In this document: one piece after another, positions 15,678 through 24,380 of the stretch | Numbering within the stretch: the stretch's first letter is position 1 | Layout of the letters: each line of letters begins with the position of its first letter | Notes under the pieces: generated by a model | What the model was told of the DNA's origin: nothing | What the model saw: the letters and a program-made list of their open reading frames with translations, nothing else | The model's database searches: none | Assembly: GCA_029242745.1 (NCBI GenBank) | Contig: JAQWTI010000018.1 | Location: 1-33,277, forward strand | From: Acidimicrobiales bacterium | Lineage (GTDB): Bacteria; Actinomycetota; Acidimicrobiia; Acidimicrobiales; MedAcidi-G1 | Length of the DNA: 33,277 nucleotides | Reading direction: 5' to 3' | Position numbers and translations under genes: made by a program

Positions 15678-15721
15678 TGTGGCCGGTTTCCCTTCTTAAT
15701 TCTCATGGCTGTCAACTTTTG

Positions 15722-16906
15722 TTACTGAACTTCCTTGATGAACGTCGATATGGCTTCGAGGCCGCTACCTATGCTTTCGAGGTTGTTTGCTAGAGAAATT
15801 CTGACGACCTCACTGCCACCGGGTCCAAACACTTCACCCGGAGCGACAGCCACTCCGTGCTCTGCGAGTAAGCGGAGGGAGAAATCAAGCGGGGCCAGAC
15901 CAGAAGTAGATATATCGATAAGCATGTAGAAGGTTCCCTGCGTGCGAAAACCGTCTAAACCAAGATCTAGCATTCGACTCCAAGCAAAGTCACGGTTTTG
16001 CACATATGCCAACCGCATTGCCTCGATAGGTTCACGCGGCCCGGTTAGTGCCGCTTCAGCTGCTTTCTGAGAGATGGTGCTGGGGCAGGAAACCTGCGGT
16101 TCTTGGAGTGTTCTCAAGATCTGAGCCAAAGCCGGTGGTGCTGCCAAGTAGCCAACCCTCCAGCCGGTCATCGCGTAGACCTTCGAAAAGCTATAGACAG
16201 AGATGACTGGCGTGGAAGTGTCGATGGAACCTGGAGACAGGTAGGGAAGTCCATCATCGAGAATCAACTGGTCGTAAACCTCATCACTGATGACCCAGAT
16301 GCCGCGCTCGGATGTAGCGGAGAGAATGGATTCGATTCGTTCCGGGGGAATCACCGCCCCGGTTGGGTTATTCGGTGTGTTGAGAAACATGGCTTTTGTC
16401 TGCGGCGTTACCAGTGAAGCGATTCTGTCTGGATCTGGAAGGTAGCCATCGTTCTTCTCCAACTCGTAGAAGACAGGACGCCCCCCGAGTAAGCGGACGG
16501 TTTCGTCCATGTTGGGGAATCCAGGTGTTGGTAGCAGCACTTCGTCCCCCGGATTGAGGAGCGCCGCGTAGATGGAATAAAGCCCGTTCATTGCCCCAGG
16601 GGTAACTACGACTTGTTCCAACGAGGCTTTGAACCCGTTTATGGTCTGGATTTTATCGACGAGCAGTTCGCGCAACGTGGTGAGGCCACCGTTTGGGCCA
16701 TAACGGGTATAGCCAGCCGCCGCAGCATCGCTGGCTGCTTCGATTATGTGCTGAGGGGTAGTGAAAGAAGGTTCACCAACTTCGAGTCGCACCGCATCAG
16801 GATTTTGGTCAGCCGCATCAAAGAGAACCCGAATAGTTGAACGCCGAAGATCTTGAGCACGATGCGAAAAGTCGAGGGCCACTTTGGAATCAATGCCCTG
16901 GCTCAC
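15722..16906 (-). CDS. PLP-dependent class I/II aminotransferase (copy 1)
   Basis: Fold-type I aminotransferase, 394 residues. Seen are LEVGEP near 41-46, the PLP contacts around 104-109 (PGAMNG), NTPNNPTGAV with Asn180, SDEVYD with Asp208, the Schiff-base Lys242 in YSFSKVYAMTGWRVGY, and an Arg in the C-terminal VRISLANN for the substrate carboxylate. It would interconvert an amino acid and a 2-oxo acid. The start is GTG 16906, with GAGGAA about eight bases before it. It is clearly paralogous to the aminotransferase at 31656-32801, sharing long stretches such as MTGWRVGY and QEP-VSC. It leads the M20-RraA-lipoyl run on this strand. Confidence 0.93.
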   Translation of the reverse strand: MSQGIDSKVALDFSHRAQDLRRSTIRVLFDAADQNPDAVRLEVGEPSFTTPQHIIEAASDAAAAGYTRYGPNGGLTTLRELLVDKIQTINGFKASLEQVVVTPGAMNGLYSIYAALLNPGDEVLLPTPGFPNMDETVRLLGGRPVFYELEKNDGYLPDPDRIASLVTPQTKAMFLNTPNNPTGAVIPPERIESILSATSERGIWVISDEVYDQLILDDGLPYLSPGSIDTSTPVISVYSFSKVYAMTGWRVGYLAAPPALAQILRTLQEPQVSCPSTISQKAAEAALTGPREPIEAMRLAYVQNRDFAWSRMLDLGLDGFRTQGTFYMLIDISTSGLAPLDFSLRLLAEHGVAVAPGEVFGPGGSEVVRISLANNLESIGSGLEAISTFIKEVQ

Positions 16907-16957
16907 CGGAGGCTTCCTCGTGCTGGAAAAGAAGGTCTACTCATCGTTCGAGAAGGT

Positions 16958-17530
16958 TCAACCGTTTGCCACTTCGAGGTCAGGTCTTTGCCCGGGGTCA
17001 AAGTAACGGGCAGCCCAGTCGGCTCCCTGCCACGTAACGAGCCGACCTTCTCTAGGCGTTAAGCGCACCAAGTAGCGCTCCCAATCGTGAGATGGGACTA
17101 ACTGTTCCGCTCCGTCCGGCCCTGCGTACCGACAGGCCATTTCTTCGGCTACCGGAAGCCAGGCGGAACCTTCGGCAACGGCGGGACCCTCAACGATCTC
17201 AGCGGTGCATTGCGCAAGAACCTTTCGAATTCTTGGATGAGCCAGTTCCTCGACGCATATTGAGCAGCGTGGCTCACGCTTCAGGTCCTGAACCCAGAGG
17301 CTGCGCTTGCGTCCAACGACAAAAAACGCGCCGTTTGACCACTGGTACCAAAGAGGCACCACAAGCGGCCAACCATCTTCCTTGATGGTTGCCAGCTTGA
17401 TCAACCATGTGCTGTCAGGGGAGGCAAGGAATTCGTCTACCTCAGTTGAGTACATCCCTCCAGCCACTCCTTCCTCGTAGAAGCGTTCTTGGCTGAAGTC
17501 CTGTGGCGCATCTTCATCGGGGCACGACAT
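16958..17530 (-). CDS. Pyridoxamine-5'-phosphate-oxidase-like split-barrel protein
   Basis: 190 residues from ATG 17530, preceded by AGGAG at good spacing (an in-frame TTG lies just before). The pattern EVDEFLASPDSTWLIKLATIKEDGWPLVVPLWYQW followed by RKRSLWVQDLKREPRCSICVE is that of flavin- or F420-binding split-barrel proteins, not the vitamin-B6 enzyme itself. In actinobacteria many such proteins use F420 or haem instead of FMN, so the cofactor is open. It is the first gene after the divergent promoter region and lies 51 bases before the aminotransferase. Its role in the pathway is unknown. Confidence 0.8.
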   Translation of the reverse strand: MSCPDEDAPQDFSQERFYEEGVAGGMYSTEVDEFLASPDSTWLIKLATIKEDGWPLVVPLWYQWSNGAFFVVGRKRSLWVQDLKREPRCSICVEELAHPRIRKVLAQCTAEIVEGPAVAEGSAWLPVAEEMACRYAGPDGAEQLVPSHDWERYLVRLTPREGRLVTWQGADWAARYFDPGQRPDLEVANG

Positions 17531-17591
17531 CAACTACTTCTCCTCAGTTTCGGGGCCAGGGGGCGCGTAGCGTAGAACACTCTTGCGTAAT

Positions 17592-17622
17592 AATATAAAC
17601 TTTTCAATAGGCCATTTGTCAG
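17592..17622 (-). promoter_or_regulatory. Candidate promoter for the minus-strand aminotransferase operon
   Basis: On the minus strand, CTGACA (17617-17622) is followed after 19 bases by TATATT (17592-17597), each one mismatch or less-typical base from the sigma-70-type consensus. It would give a leader of about 55 bases to ATG 17530. In the same 221-base divergent gap (17531-17751), an AATTG-N11-CAATT dyad lies at 17670-17690 on the side of the plus-strand gene and could be an operator. Both are by eye only. Confidence 0.4.
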
Positions 17623-17751
17623 ACTGCTTTAGTTCCACTCGGTTTTTCGTATCACAGACGACTCCCTTCAATTGGTTGTGCTGATCAATTACGGAGGGAA
17701 GCAGGGTCCGCAATTCAGGACAATTCGTTTATCTGTAAAGGAAAAAAGATA

Positions 17752-18585
17752 ATGAGATTCGGAGCCCACCAGGGTCGTTCCTGTTTAATTGGAGATGGCT
17801 GTTATCTAGATGTAGAAATGGCCTCTGCTGGAGAGTTCAGTGAAGAGCCGATGAATGTATTTGCGCATTGGTCTTCGTTCAGAGAATGGGCAGAAGGCCA
17901 AAAACTGCTCGAAGGTGTTCCCTATCGAGATGCTGACCTCACATGTCCAGTGCCGTACCCAAGCCAGATTTTTGCCATCGGACTGAATTATCGTGACCAT
18001 GCAAAGGAATCCGCTATGGAGATTCCTGACAAGCCGATGGTTTTTACGAAATATCCGTCCTCCTTGACGGGTCCGAGAGGAGACATACACCTAGTCCCCG
18101 GCAGTTGTGATTGGGAAGTCGAGTTAGTTGTTGTCATCGGGGAGAAGGTGCGAAATATCAGCGAGGGTGAAGTTCTTCCGGTCATAGCGGGGCTGACTGT
18201 TGGGCAAGATGTGAGTGAGCGTGAACTCCAGCTTGATGGTGCGAATCCGCAATTTAATCTTGGGAAATCGCATAAGAGTTTTGCGCCGCTTGGTCCTTAC
18301 GTTGTCGGTCTTGAGGAATTTGACGATCCGTGGGATCTTGAGATTCGGTGTGAGCTCAACAACACGGTCGTGCAAGAGGCGAGGACGTCTCAGTTGCTGA
18401 ATGGAATCCCAACCTTGATTAGTTATCTGTCCAGGATTTGTGAGTTGCGGCCTGGAGATCTGATTTTTACTGGGACTCCATCTGGAGTTGGACTCGGCCG
18501 CACCCCTCCGCAATACCTAAGTGCCGGAGACGTGCTTGTTTCGACAATTGAAGGAATTGGATCGTTGGTGAACCGATGCATATGA
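17752..18585 (+). CDS. Fumarylacetoacetate-hydrolase-family enzyme
   Basis: 277 residues with the FAH core: IFAIGLNYRDHAKE at 73-86, the metal ligands Glu122 and Glu124 (DWEVEL) and Asp153 (GQDVSERE), Lys171/Lys175 in GKSHKSF, and IFTGTPSGVG near the C-terminus. Family members hydrolyse acylpyruvates, decarboxylate oxaloacetate, or hydrate/isomerise 2-oxo-hept-ene-dioates in aromatic catabolism. There is an N-terminal part of about 60 residues before the core, as in ureidoglycolate-lyase-like members. The AAAGGAAA before ATG 17752 is a clear ribosome binding site, and the leader is AT-rich. The next gene starts within its stop (ATGA, 18582-18585). Confidence 0.93.
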   Translation: MRFGAHQGRSCLIGDGCYLDVEMASAGEFSEEPMNVFAHWSSFREWAEGQKLLEGVPYRDADLTCPVPYPSQIFAIGLNYRDHAKESAMEIPDKPMVFTKYPSSLTGPRGDIHLVPGSCDWEVELVVVIGEKVRNISEGEVLPVIAGLTVGQDVSERELQLDGANPQFNLGKSHKSFAPLGPYVVGLEEFDDPWDLEIRCELNNTVVQEARTSQLLNGIPTLISYLSRICELRPGDLIFTGTPSGVGLGRTPPQYLSAGDVLVSTIEGIGSLVNRCI

Positions 18586-19538
18586 GTGAAGACACGTATC
18601 TAGTCACTGGAGCAATGGGGTGTCTTGGGTCCTGGGTAATTCGTCTACTCCTCGAAGATGGGTGCGAGGTCGTGGCGTTGGATATCAGCGAAGATGATCG
18701 TCGGCACCAACTCATCATTGAGCCCGAACACCGGAAACGAATCAACTACGTGAAGGGAGATCTAACCGACCCCGAGCAGGTGATCTCAGCGACAGAGGGC
18801 GTATCTCGAATCATTCACCTCGGCGCACTGCAGGTTCCATTTTGTCGAACAGATCGTCCCATGGGTGCGGCTGTGAATGTTGTAGGAACTGTCAACGTCT
18901 TCGAGGCAGCGCTTCACCATTCCATTGAACATCTCGTCTACGCAAGCAGTGTCGCGGTATTCGGTAATGCTGAGGACTACGAAAGCGAAACTATTGGCCC
19001 CGAAGACCAGCGGTCCCCGACGACGCTTTATGGAATCTGGAAGTGTGCAAACGAGTCAACCGCTCGCCTATTTGAATCGGACTACGCGCTTCCGAGCGTT
19101 GGTTTGATCCCGCACACGATCTATGGCCCCGGACGAGATCAGGGCCTCACCTCCCAACCCACTTCGGCGGTGCTTTCAGCGGTCAGGAAGCAAGACTTTC
19201 ATATTGAATATGGTGGCTCTCTGGCGCTCCAGTTTGCACCTGATTCCGCTAGGGACTTCATTCAAGCAACTCGGCTCGAACCGCAAGGTTCCGAGATCCA
19301 TGCGCTGGGTGGGACCGTGGCATCTATTGCTGAATTCGTCGATGGAATTCAGCAAGTAACAAACTTTACTGAAATCACGCATGGGGAGGACTCGCTGCCA
19401 TTTCCAGTGGCGGTCGACAGCACTTCGCTCGAAACAAGATTGGGAGCGCTGTCCCATACGCCACTTCTTGAGAGCATTGACCGCACTGTTCAATTGTTTA
19501 AGGAAGCAGAGTTGACTGGTTTGCCATTACCGAGTTGA
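18582..19538 (+). CDS. NAD-dependent epimerase/dehydratase (extended SDR)
   Basis: Extended short-chain dehydrogenase of 318 residues. It shows the cofactor motif TGAMGCLG near the N-terminus, an Asp after strand 2 (ALDIS) favouring NAD, YASS at the catalytic Ser region, and Tyr150-xxx-Lys154 (YGIWK). The C-terminal substrate domain starts near IYGPGRD. Members act on nucleotide sugars or on small ketones and alcohols. ATG 18582 makes an ATGA overlap with the FAH-family gene; ATG 18576, two codons upstream in the same frame, is equally possible. Between an FAH-family hydrolase and a classical SDR, a small-acid catabolic substrate is more likely than a sugar (inference). Confidence 0.9.
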   Translation: MSEDTYLVTGAMGCLGSWVIRLLLEDGCEVVALDISEDDRRHQLIIEPEHRKRINYVKGDLTDPEQVISATEGVSRIIHLGALQVPFCRTDRPMGAAVNVVGTVNVFEAALHHSIEHLVYASSVAVFGNAEDYESETIGPEDQRSPTTLYGIWKCANESTARLFESDYALPSVGLIPHTIYGPGRDQGLTSQPTSAVLSAVRKQDFHIEYGGSLALQFAPDSARDFIQATRLEPQGSEIHALGGTVASIAEFVDGIQQVTNFTEITHGEDSLPFPVAVDSTSLETRLGALSHTPLLESIDRTVQLFKEAELTGLPLPS

Positions 19539-19591
19539 GGTGTCTGTCCACCGTTAGGTACGACTACGACATGGAAAGAGAGAGGGAGAGG

Positions 19592-20314
19592 ATGACTGAA
19601 ACAATGCGTACGGCGCTGGTCACTGGCGCTGGTCAGGGAATTGGATTGGAGTGTGCTGAACGACTCCTCCAAGATGGTCTAAGTGTCGTCGCAACTGATA
19701 TTAATGCAGCCAGAACCCCCCCGTTCTCGGTGAGTAATTCCGGTGCTGAGTTTCTGCAACTGGACGTCACCGACTTGGATGCTGTTGTTGCGTTGGTATC
19801 GGAGGCTGGTCCGTTTGATGTACTCGTAAATAGTGCAGGAATTGTTGGACCAAATACGGTTCTGTGGGAGACGGAACCTGATGAATGGAAAAGAACGTTG
19901 GAGGTCAACCTGATGGGGACCTTCAACACGATCCATTCCGTCATACCGCACATGCGCGACAAGGGTTGGGGGCGCATAGTCAACATCGCGAGCATTGCAG
20001 GGAAAGAAGGAAATCCCAAACTTTCGGCTTACTCAGCGTCGAAGGCAGCAGTAATCGGCCTTACAAAGTCTGTTGGTAAGGAGTTGGCCACGGAGAATAT
20101 TTTGGTAAATGCGATAGCTCCAGCAGTTATCGCCACGCCAATGAACGAGAACACGGCCCCTGAGGTTCTTGATTACATGTTGTCCAAGATTCCGATGGGG
20201 CGGGCAGGTGAGGTGGCTGAAGTGGCGGAACTAGTTTCCTGGCTCGCTTCGGATCGCTGCAGCTTTTCGACTGCCGCGGTCTATGACATTTCGGGGGGCC
20301 GGGCCACCTACTAG
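19592..20314 (+). CDS. Classical short-chain dehydrogenase/reductase
   Basis: 240 residues from ATG 19592, which follows the purine-rich ribosome binding site GGGAGAGG; the frame is open further upstream to 19535. The cofactor motif TGAGQGIG begins at 11, Asp36 (ATDIN) favours NAD, NSAG is at 80-83, and the catalytic Ser134, Tyr147 and Lys151 (YSASK) are intact. The end, ISGGRATY, is typical of FabG-like oxidoreductases. It probably forms an operon with the FAH-family and extended-SDR genes. The 72 bases between its stop and the convergent SDR hold a weak dyad, CCACA-N7-TGTGG (20333-20349), without a T-run. Confidence 0.92.
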   Translation: MTETMRTALVTGAGQGIGLECAERLLQDGLSVVATDINAARTPPFSVSNSGAEFLQLDVTDLDAVVALVSEAGPFDVLVNSAGIVGPNTVLWETEPDEWKRTLEVNLMGTFNTIHSVIPHMRDKGWGRIVNIASIAGKEGNPKLSAYSASKAAVIGLTKSVGKELATENILVNAIAPAVIATPMNENTAPEVLDYMLSKIPMGRAGEVAEVAELVSWLASDRCSFSTAAVYDISGGRATY

Positions 20315-20386
20315 GTTGCGGCCAAAGACAAACCACATCCGCTTTGTGGGAACTGCATTCACGGAGATTGCGTCTGTGAGAAACCC

Positions 20387-21172
20387 TCAGTCGTAAGGAA
20401 TTTCGTAGACATCAGCGGTGTGGCCACCATCGACGACGAGGTCGTGACCAGTTATGTAGGAGGCTTCATCGGAAGCTAAGAAGAGAAACGCGCTGGCGAT
20501 GTCGTCAGTTGACGCCAGACGATTGAGTGGAACCTCAGGAAAGCCGTGCTTGCGCCACCGGGCCATCAACTCTTCACCGACTATGTCGGTGCTTTGTTGT
20601 GTGTCTGCTGGTCCTGGACTCACGGAGTTCACTCGCACTCCTGAGCGGGCGAGTTCAACGGCCATCGATTTCATGAGGGCGCGATCAGCAGCCTTGGTAA
20701 CGCAGTACGAAGTAAAGCCCAATGAGTGTCCTTGTGCGTCAATTGAAGCATTAAACAAGATGACGCCTGATCCCCGTTTCACCATTGATCGGGCAGCGCC
20801 TTGTGCGAGCAAAAAGTAGGCGGTGAGATTGACAGCCAAATGACGCGACCACGACTCCGAACTGATCTCTAGGACATGTTCTTCCGCCCAATGCGCCGCG
20901 TTGCACACGAGGACGTCTAGATGGTTGTCGCCATCGTGGGCTTGTGCCATCGCATCTGAACACGCAGCGCCGTCGGCCAGATCAAAACACAAGGGAACTG
21001 CTTCTGCTCCCCGTGAGCTGACCGCCTCGGCAGATTGGTCTAGCCGGTCCTGAAGCCTGTCGACCATGTAAACAACTGAGGCTCCCTCCTCTGCAAACCT
21101 CTCAGACGTTCGACGTCCGAAACCGCTTCCCGCTCCGGTAATGAACACACGCTTTCCATCGAATCGACCCAT
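20387..21172 (-). CDS. Classical short-chain dehydrogenase/reductase
   Basis: 261 residues from ATG 21172 (AAGGA upstream; the frame extends to 21205). The cofactor motif TGAGSGFG begins at 12, Asp38 follows strand 2, NAA replaces the usual NAG at 91-93, and Ser143, Tyr156 and Lys160 (YCVTK) form the active site. VVDGGHTADVYE ends the protein. The order of motifs is normal, so this is an active oxidoreductase of unknown substrate. It is the only gene on this strand between 17530 and 23632 and is transcribed away from the unknown/CocE pair, with a 273-base gap upstream. Confidence 0.92.
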   Translation of the reverse strand: MGRFDGKRVFITGAGSGFGRRTSERFAEEGASVVYMVDRLQDRLDQSAEAVSSRGAEAVPLCFDLADGAACSDAMAQAHDGDNHLDVLVCNAAHWAEEHVLEISSESWSRHLAVNLTAYFLLAQGAARSMVKRGSGVILFNASIDAQGHSLGFTSYCVTKAADRALMKSMAVELARSGVRVNSVSPGPADTQQSTDIVGEELMARWRKHGFPEVPLNRLASTDDIASAFLFLASDEASYITGHDLVVDGGHTADVYEIPYD

Positions 21173-21445
21173 GGTTCCTTCACTCCTCTCAGACCCGCGT
21201 GCCATGTCTTAGCAAATTTGACAATAAAGAGCAAGATCACCAGATGCCCAGTGCAGAATGGGGCAGGGGAAAGATCGATGGAGTGAAGGGGGCCCGTTGC
21301 TACGTGTGCTTGAGCCCATGTCGAAAGATCTTCGATGCGAGCGTTAACAAGATTTGAGTACCAGGTGCCATGAAACCGTCAAATGAGGTGGCGGTGGCTT
21401 TTCGCCATGACCCTTTTCGGATTTTCGCGAGGGTGACGTTCTAAA
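21173..21445. other. Divergent intergenic region, no gene seen
   Basis: This gap separates the minus-strand SDR from the plus-strand 139-residue gene. It holds two small dyads, TCGAA-N5-TTCGA (21321-21335) and TGGCG-N9-CGCCA (21389-21407), either of which could bind a regulator or be chance. A perfect TTGACA at 21218-21223 has no matching -10 at the usual distance. No RNA gene was recognised. Confidence 0.3.
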
Positions 21446-21865
21446 GTGCGCGCCAGGAAGGGGCTTGACTCTGAACGCAGACGGTTTCTGACAGGGGGGT
21501 TTCTGACAGACCGCCTAGAGCCGGCTGTTCAAAGTCTTGATTCTGGTGTTTCTATCTTGGAGTGTGTGGAGCGGGAGGCCGGGGATGATGGTGTTTTGTG
21601 GATCGACTACGCATTGGTGAACAGAGGCTCGGAAAGGACGAATGTCTTTGTGTATTTGCGCAAGGAGATTCCGAAGCGATCCGTGAAAGTTCTGCGCCTT
21701 GACCCAGAAGAGGTTTTTCGAGGTTCGTCTAGGGAGTTAGGTAAAAGACCGGCTGAAGAGATGTTCCTCGAGGTGGAGGCTGGATCTGGTATAGACAGCC
21801 AAACAGAAGTCTTCAAGGTCGGTAAGGCAAATTCGGCGGCCAAAGCAACAGAGGAGGAGATGTGA
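21446..21865 (+). CDS. Hypothetical 139-residue protein coupled to the CocE-type hydrolase
   Basis: I do not recognise the family. The protein is charged and soluble-looking. A strand-rich middle (LWIDYALVNRGSERTNVFVY near 50-69) resembles a small immunoglobulin-like or jelly-roll fold, and an acidic, Ala/Lys-rich tail follows. There is no signal peptide or cysteine pattern. The start is GTG 21446 with no good ribosome binding site, which is a weakness. In favour of a real gene, its stop overlaps the GTG of the hydrolase (GTGA, 21862-21865), and the hydrolase's strong ribosome binding site GAGGAGGAG lies within its last codons. Confidence 0.5.
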   Translation: MRARKGLDSERRRFLTGGFLTDRLEPAVQSLDSGVSILECVEREAGDDGVLWIDYALVNRGSERTNVFVYLRKEIPKRSVKVLRLDPEEVFRGSSRELGKRPAEEMFLEVEAGSGIDSQTEVFKVGKANSAAKATEEEM

Positions 21866-23583
21866 ATTACGAAACTCTGACTGGAATGAGTGGGGTAACA
21901 ATAGAGCGTGACGTCCCGGCCTCCATGCGCGACGGGACCGTTCTTTTAGCGGATATATATCGCCCCGAACAAGAGGGCCCCCATCCGGTTCTTCTGAGTC
22001 GTCACCCCTACGACAAACAGGCTGCACTATCAAACTTCGGGTATGCACACCCCGCCTGGTACGCCGAAAAGGGCTATCTAGTTGTTATCCAGGATTGTCG
22101 CGGCCGGTATCTTTCTGATGGAGAGTTCACTCCTTTCCTTACGGAGTCAGAAGACGGTTATGACACCGTTGAATGGGCGGCTCGGCTGCCGGGTGCCGAC
22201 GGCCGGGTTGCCATGTACGGATTTTCCTACGGCGGGGCTACCACAATGCTGGCGGCGAAGGCGGCTCCCCCCAGTTTGGCAACGATCTGCCCTGGGTTCA
22301 CGGGATCCCAGTACTACGACGGATGGACCTACCAATCAGGAGCTCTCAATCTGGCGTTTGCGGTCTATTGGTCGACCTTGCTTGGACTTGATTCCGCCAA
22401 GAGGGCCAACGATGCAGACGGTTATGCGCAGTTGGGAGCGGCTTTGGGGGCGGCTCCAGATTGGTTCAACTTTTTACCGATAGCGGATTACCCGGTGATA
22501 GCAGACCACGCAGCCTATTTCCGCGACTGGGTTGAACATTCTTCCTACGACGAGTACTGGAGTCGTTGGAGTATTGACGAGGCGTACGATCAGATAGACG
22601 TTCCTGCCATCCACACAGGTGGTTTGTACGACATCTTCCTGCGAGGAACTGTGAAGAACTTCGTAGGTCTCTCCGGTGTTCCAGAAAACTCGGCAAGCTC
22701 ATCCCAGAAACTTCTTCTTGGACCATGGACACACATGCCGTGGTCTCCAGTTGACGTTGTTGGTGGAGAGGTAAGTGCAAATGCGGTCGACGACTGGCAA
22801 GTAGCTTGGTTGGATCATCACTTGAAGGGCCAAGAGAATGGAGTTCTGGACTATCCAGTGACTGTCTATCTGCTGGGCGAAGGTATGCGGAATTTCAATG
22901 AATGGCCGCCTGCGGAGGCACGCACGGTTGAGTACTTCATGCACTCAGGGGGGCGGGCTAATTCGAAGTTCGGTGATGGTTGGCTTGACCGTGAGCGTCC
23001 CTCAGAAGAGCCGGTTGACATCTTTATCTATGATCCAGCGACGCCCACACCGAGCCTCGGTGGACATTCCTGCTGTTTCGAATCGGTCACCCCAATGGGT
23101 CCGGCAAATCAGAACACTGCTGAGGTTTCTCGAATGGTTCTCGTCTACACCACGGAACCATTGGATGAGGACATGCTCGTGGTGGGCGATGCGTTCGTCA
23201 CACTTTTTGCCGCATCTTCGGCTGTTGACACGGACTTCACGACTCGACTCTGCCTAGTCGGCCCAGATGGCTGCTCAATCAATATTCAAGAAGGAATCGT
23301 TAGGGCCCGTTATAGGGATTCCCTAGTTGACCCATCGTTGATTGTTCCTGGGCATGTCTATAAGTATCGGATCGAACTCGGGCCGGTAGCCACGAGAGTT
23401 CCTGCGGGTTCAGCGATCAGGGTCAACGTATCGAGTTCAGATTTTCCTCAATGGGACCGTAATTTCAACACGGGTGGTCAGATTGGTTTTGAGGGACCGC
23501 TGGCGGCTGTGACTGCGACCCAGACGGTTTTGCACTCCGGGTCTTTCCCATCAAGCCTCTCTCTGCCGGTGGTCCCGGGTTAG
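21862..23583 (+). CDS. CocE/NonD-family (X-Pro dipeptidyl-peptidase-like) hydrolase
   Basis: 573 residues, the size of cocaine esterase. The alpha/beta-hydrolase core carries DCRGRYLSDGEF, the nucleophile Ser122 in GFSYGG, Asp257 in GGLYDIF and His291 in GPWTHMPW, so the triad is complete and spaced as in the family. The C-terminal jelly-roll domain (about 350-573) has the usual VRYRDS-like and VNVSSSDFPQWDRN motifs. Members hydrolyse esters, acyl-amino-acid amides or X-Pro peptides. There is no signal peptide, so it acts in the cytoplasm. GTG 21862 follows GAGGAGGAG (21851-21859). It converges with the GntR regulator, 48 bases away. Confidence 0.94.
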   Translation: MNYETLTGMSGVTIERDVPASMRDGTVLLADIYRPEQEGPHPVLLSRHPYDKQAALSNFGYAHPAWYAEKGYLVVIQDCRGRYLSDGEFTPFLTESEDGYDTVEWAARLPGADGRVAMYGFSYGGATTMLAAKAAPPSLATICPGFTGSQYYDGWTYQSGALNLAFAVYWSTLLGLDSAKRANDADGYAQLGAALGAAPDWFNFLPIADYPVIADHAAYFRDWVEHSSYDEYWSRWSIDEAYDQIDVPAIHTGGLYDIFLRGTVKNFVGLSGVPENSASSSQKLLLGPWTHMPWSPVDVVGGEVSANAVDDWQVAWLDHHLKGQENGVLDYPVTVYLLGEGMRNFNEWPPAEARTVEYFMHSGGRANSKFGDGWLDRERPSEEPVDIFIYDPATPTPSLGGHSCCFESVTPMGPANQNTAEVSRMVLVYTTEPLDEDMLVVGDAFVTLFAASSAVDTDFTTRLCLVGPDGCSINIQEGIVRARYRDSLVDPSLIVPGHVYKYRIELGPVATRVPAGSAIRVNVSSSDFPQWDRNFNTGGQIGFEGPLAAVTATQTVLHSGSFPSSLSLPVVPG

Positions 23584-23631
23584 GGGTTGTTCAAGGAGTG
23601 GATCTGGGCGCTGAGGAGACGACAAGCTCAG

Positions 23632-24309
23632 TCAACCGGCAAGTTGTATAGAAGTTTGGCCAAGTTCATCCCGCAGAAGTTCCACCGTGTTGTGCAGGTC
23701 CGCAGCCAACGATTTGGTGGCGCCTTCCACGTCTTTGTTGAGCAGGCGATCGATGATGGCGTGGTGATTATCGTCAACGCTGCAGACAAAGTTTGGTTGA
23801 AGGGACGCCAAATGGATGTAGCGCTCAGAATGAGCCCATAGCACTTCGATCATGTGGCAAAGCCACTCTGATCCAGACAGTTCGTAGATTGAAAAGTGAA
23901 AGGCCCGGTGCAGGTTCAGGCCCTTTTTGAATTCATTTGCTTCCAATTCACCTACTGCCTTGGTGATAGTGGTGTCCAACGAGAGGATGAAGTTGGAGTC
24001 CATGAAGCCGGTAGCCAGGCGGAGCGCCTCAACTTCCATGAGCGTGCGCACCCTGTAGAGGTCCTCAAGAGATTCCATGGACAAGGGTGCCACGCGCGCT
24101 CCCTTGTTGATTTCAGAGATGACGAACCTCTCACTCTCCAAGAGCCGGAGTGCCTCTCTGACAGGAATAAGGCTCACTTCGTTGTCTCCGGCAAGTTTGT
24201 TCAGCCGGAGTGGAGTCCCCGGAGGGTAGGTGCCATTGAGAATTTTCGCCCTTGTGGACTGGTAGACAGTTTCCACCAAGCCACCTGATTTTGATTTTGC
24301 ACTTGGCAT
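23632..24309 (-). CDS. GntR-family transcription regulator, FCD (FadR-type) subfamily
   Basis: 225 residues. The N-terminal winged helix (about 10-75) has ILNGTYPPGTPLRLNKLA and VREALRLLESE, the recognition helix. The C-terminal all-helical FCD domain (about 80-210) carries His-containing metal or ligand motifs: HRAFHFSIYE, AHSERY and DDNHHAI. Such regulators bind an organic acid or similar effector and repress neighbouring catabolic genes. It is the only regulator recognised in the window and is divergent from the Ntn hydrolase gene (71-base gap), with the CocE-type gene convergent downstream. The most likely targets are the hydrolase and its own gene, and perhaps the transporter operon. Confidence 0.93.
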   Translation of the reverse strand: MPSAKSKSGGLVETVYQSTRAKILNGTYPPGTPLRLNKLAGDNEVSLIPVREALRLLESERFVISEINKGARVAPLSMESLEDLYRVRTLMEVEALRLATGFMDSNFILSLDTTITKAVGELEANEFKKGLNLHRAFHFSIYELSGSEWLCHMIEVLWAHSERYIHLASLQPNFVCSVDDNHHAIIDRLLNKDVEGATKSLAADLHNTVELLRDELGQTSIQLAG

Positions 24310-24342
24310 TTTTACCTAGCCCGACATTGGTGGGAGGGGTTT

Positions 24343-24354
24343 GTTGCTACCAAC
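24343..24354. promoter_or_regulatory. Candidate operator between the GntR regulator and the Ntn hydrolase
   Basis: GTTG-N4-CAAC is a perfect small dyad in the middle of the 71-base divergent gap. A wider TTGGT-N17-ACCAA dyad (24327-24353) overlaps it. Divergent placement next to a FadR-type gene makes it a reasonable operator, but the arms are short. Confidence 0.3.
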
Positions 24355-24380
24355 GGACAATCATCCTACTCTCAGGTGCC

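Noticed and set aside
20333-20349. CCACA-N7-TGTGG as a bidirectional terminator between convergent SDR genes
   Set aside because: Stem of only five pairs and no T-run on either side.
21218-21223. Perfect TTGACA as a -35 box
   Set aside because: No acceptable -10 hexamer at 16-18 bases, and no gene start within about 200 bases.
24252-24380. 43-residue N-terminal extension of the Ntn hydrolase with a hydrophobic stretch, resembling a signal peptide
   Set aside because: It overlaps the regulator's coding sequence, and the processed Cys of MCTTG must be N-terminal for activity. ATG 24381 has its own ribosome binding site.
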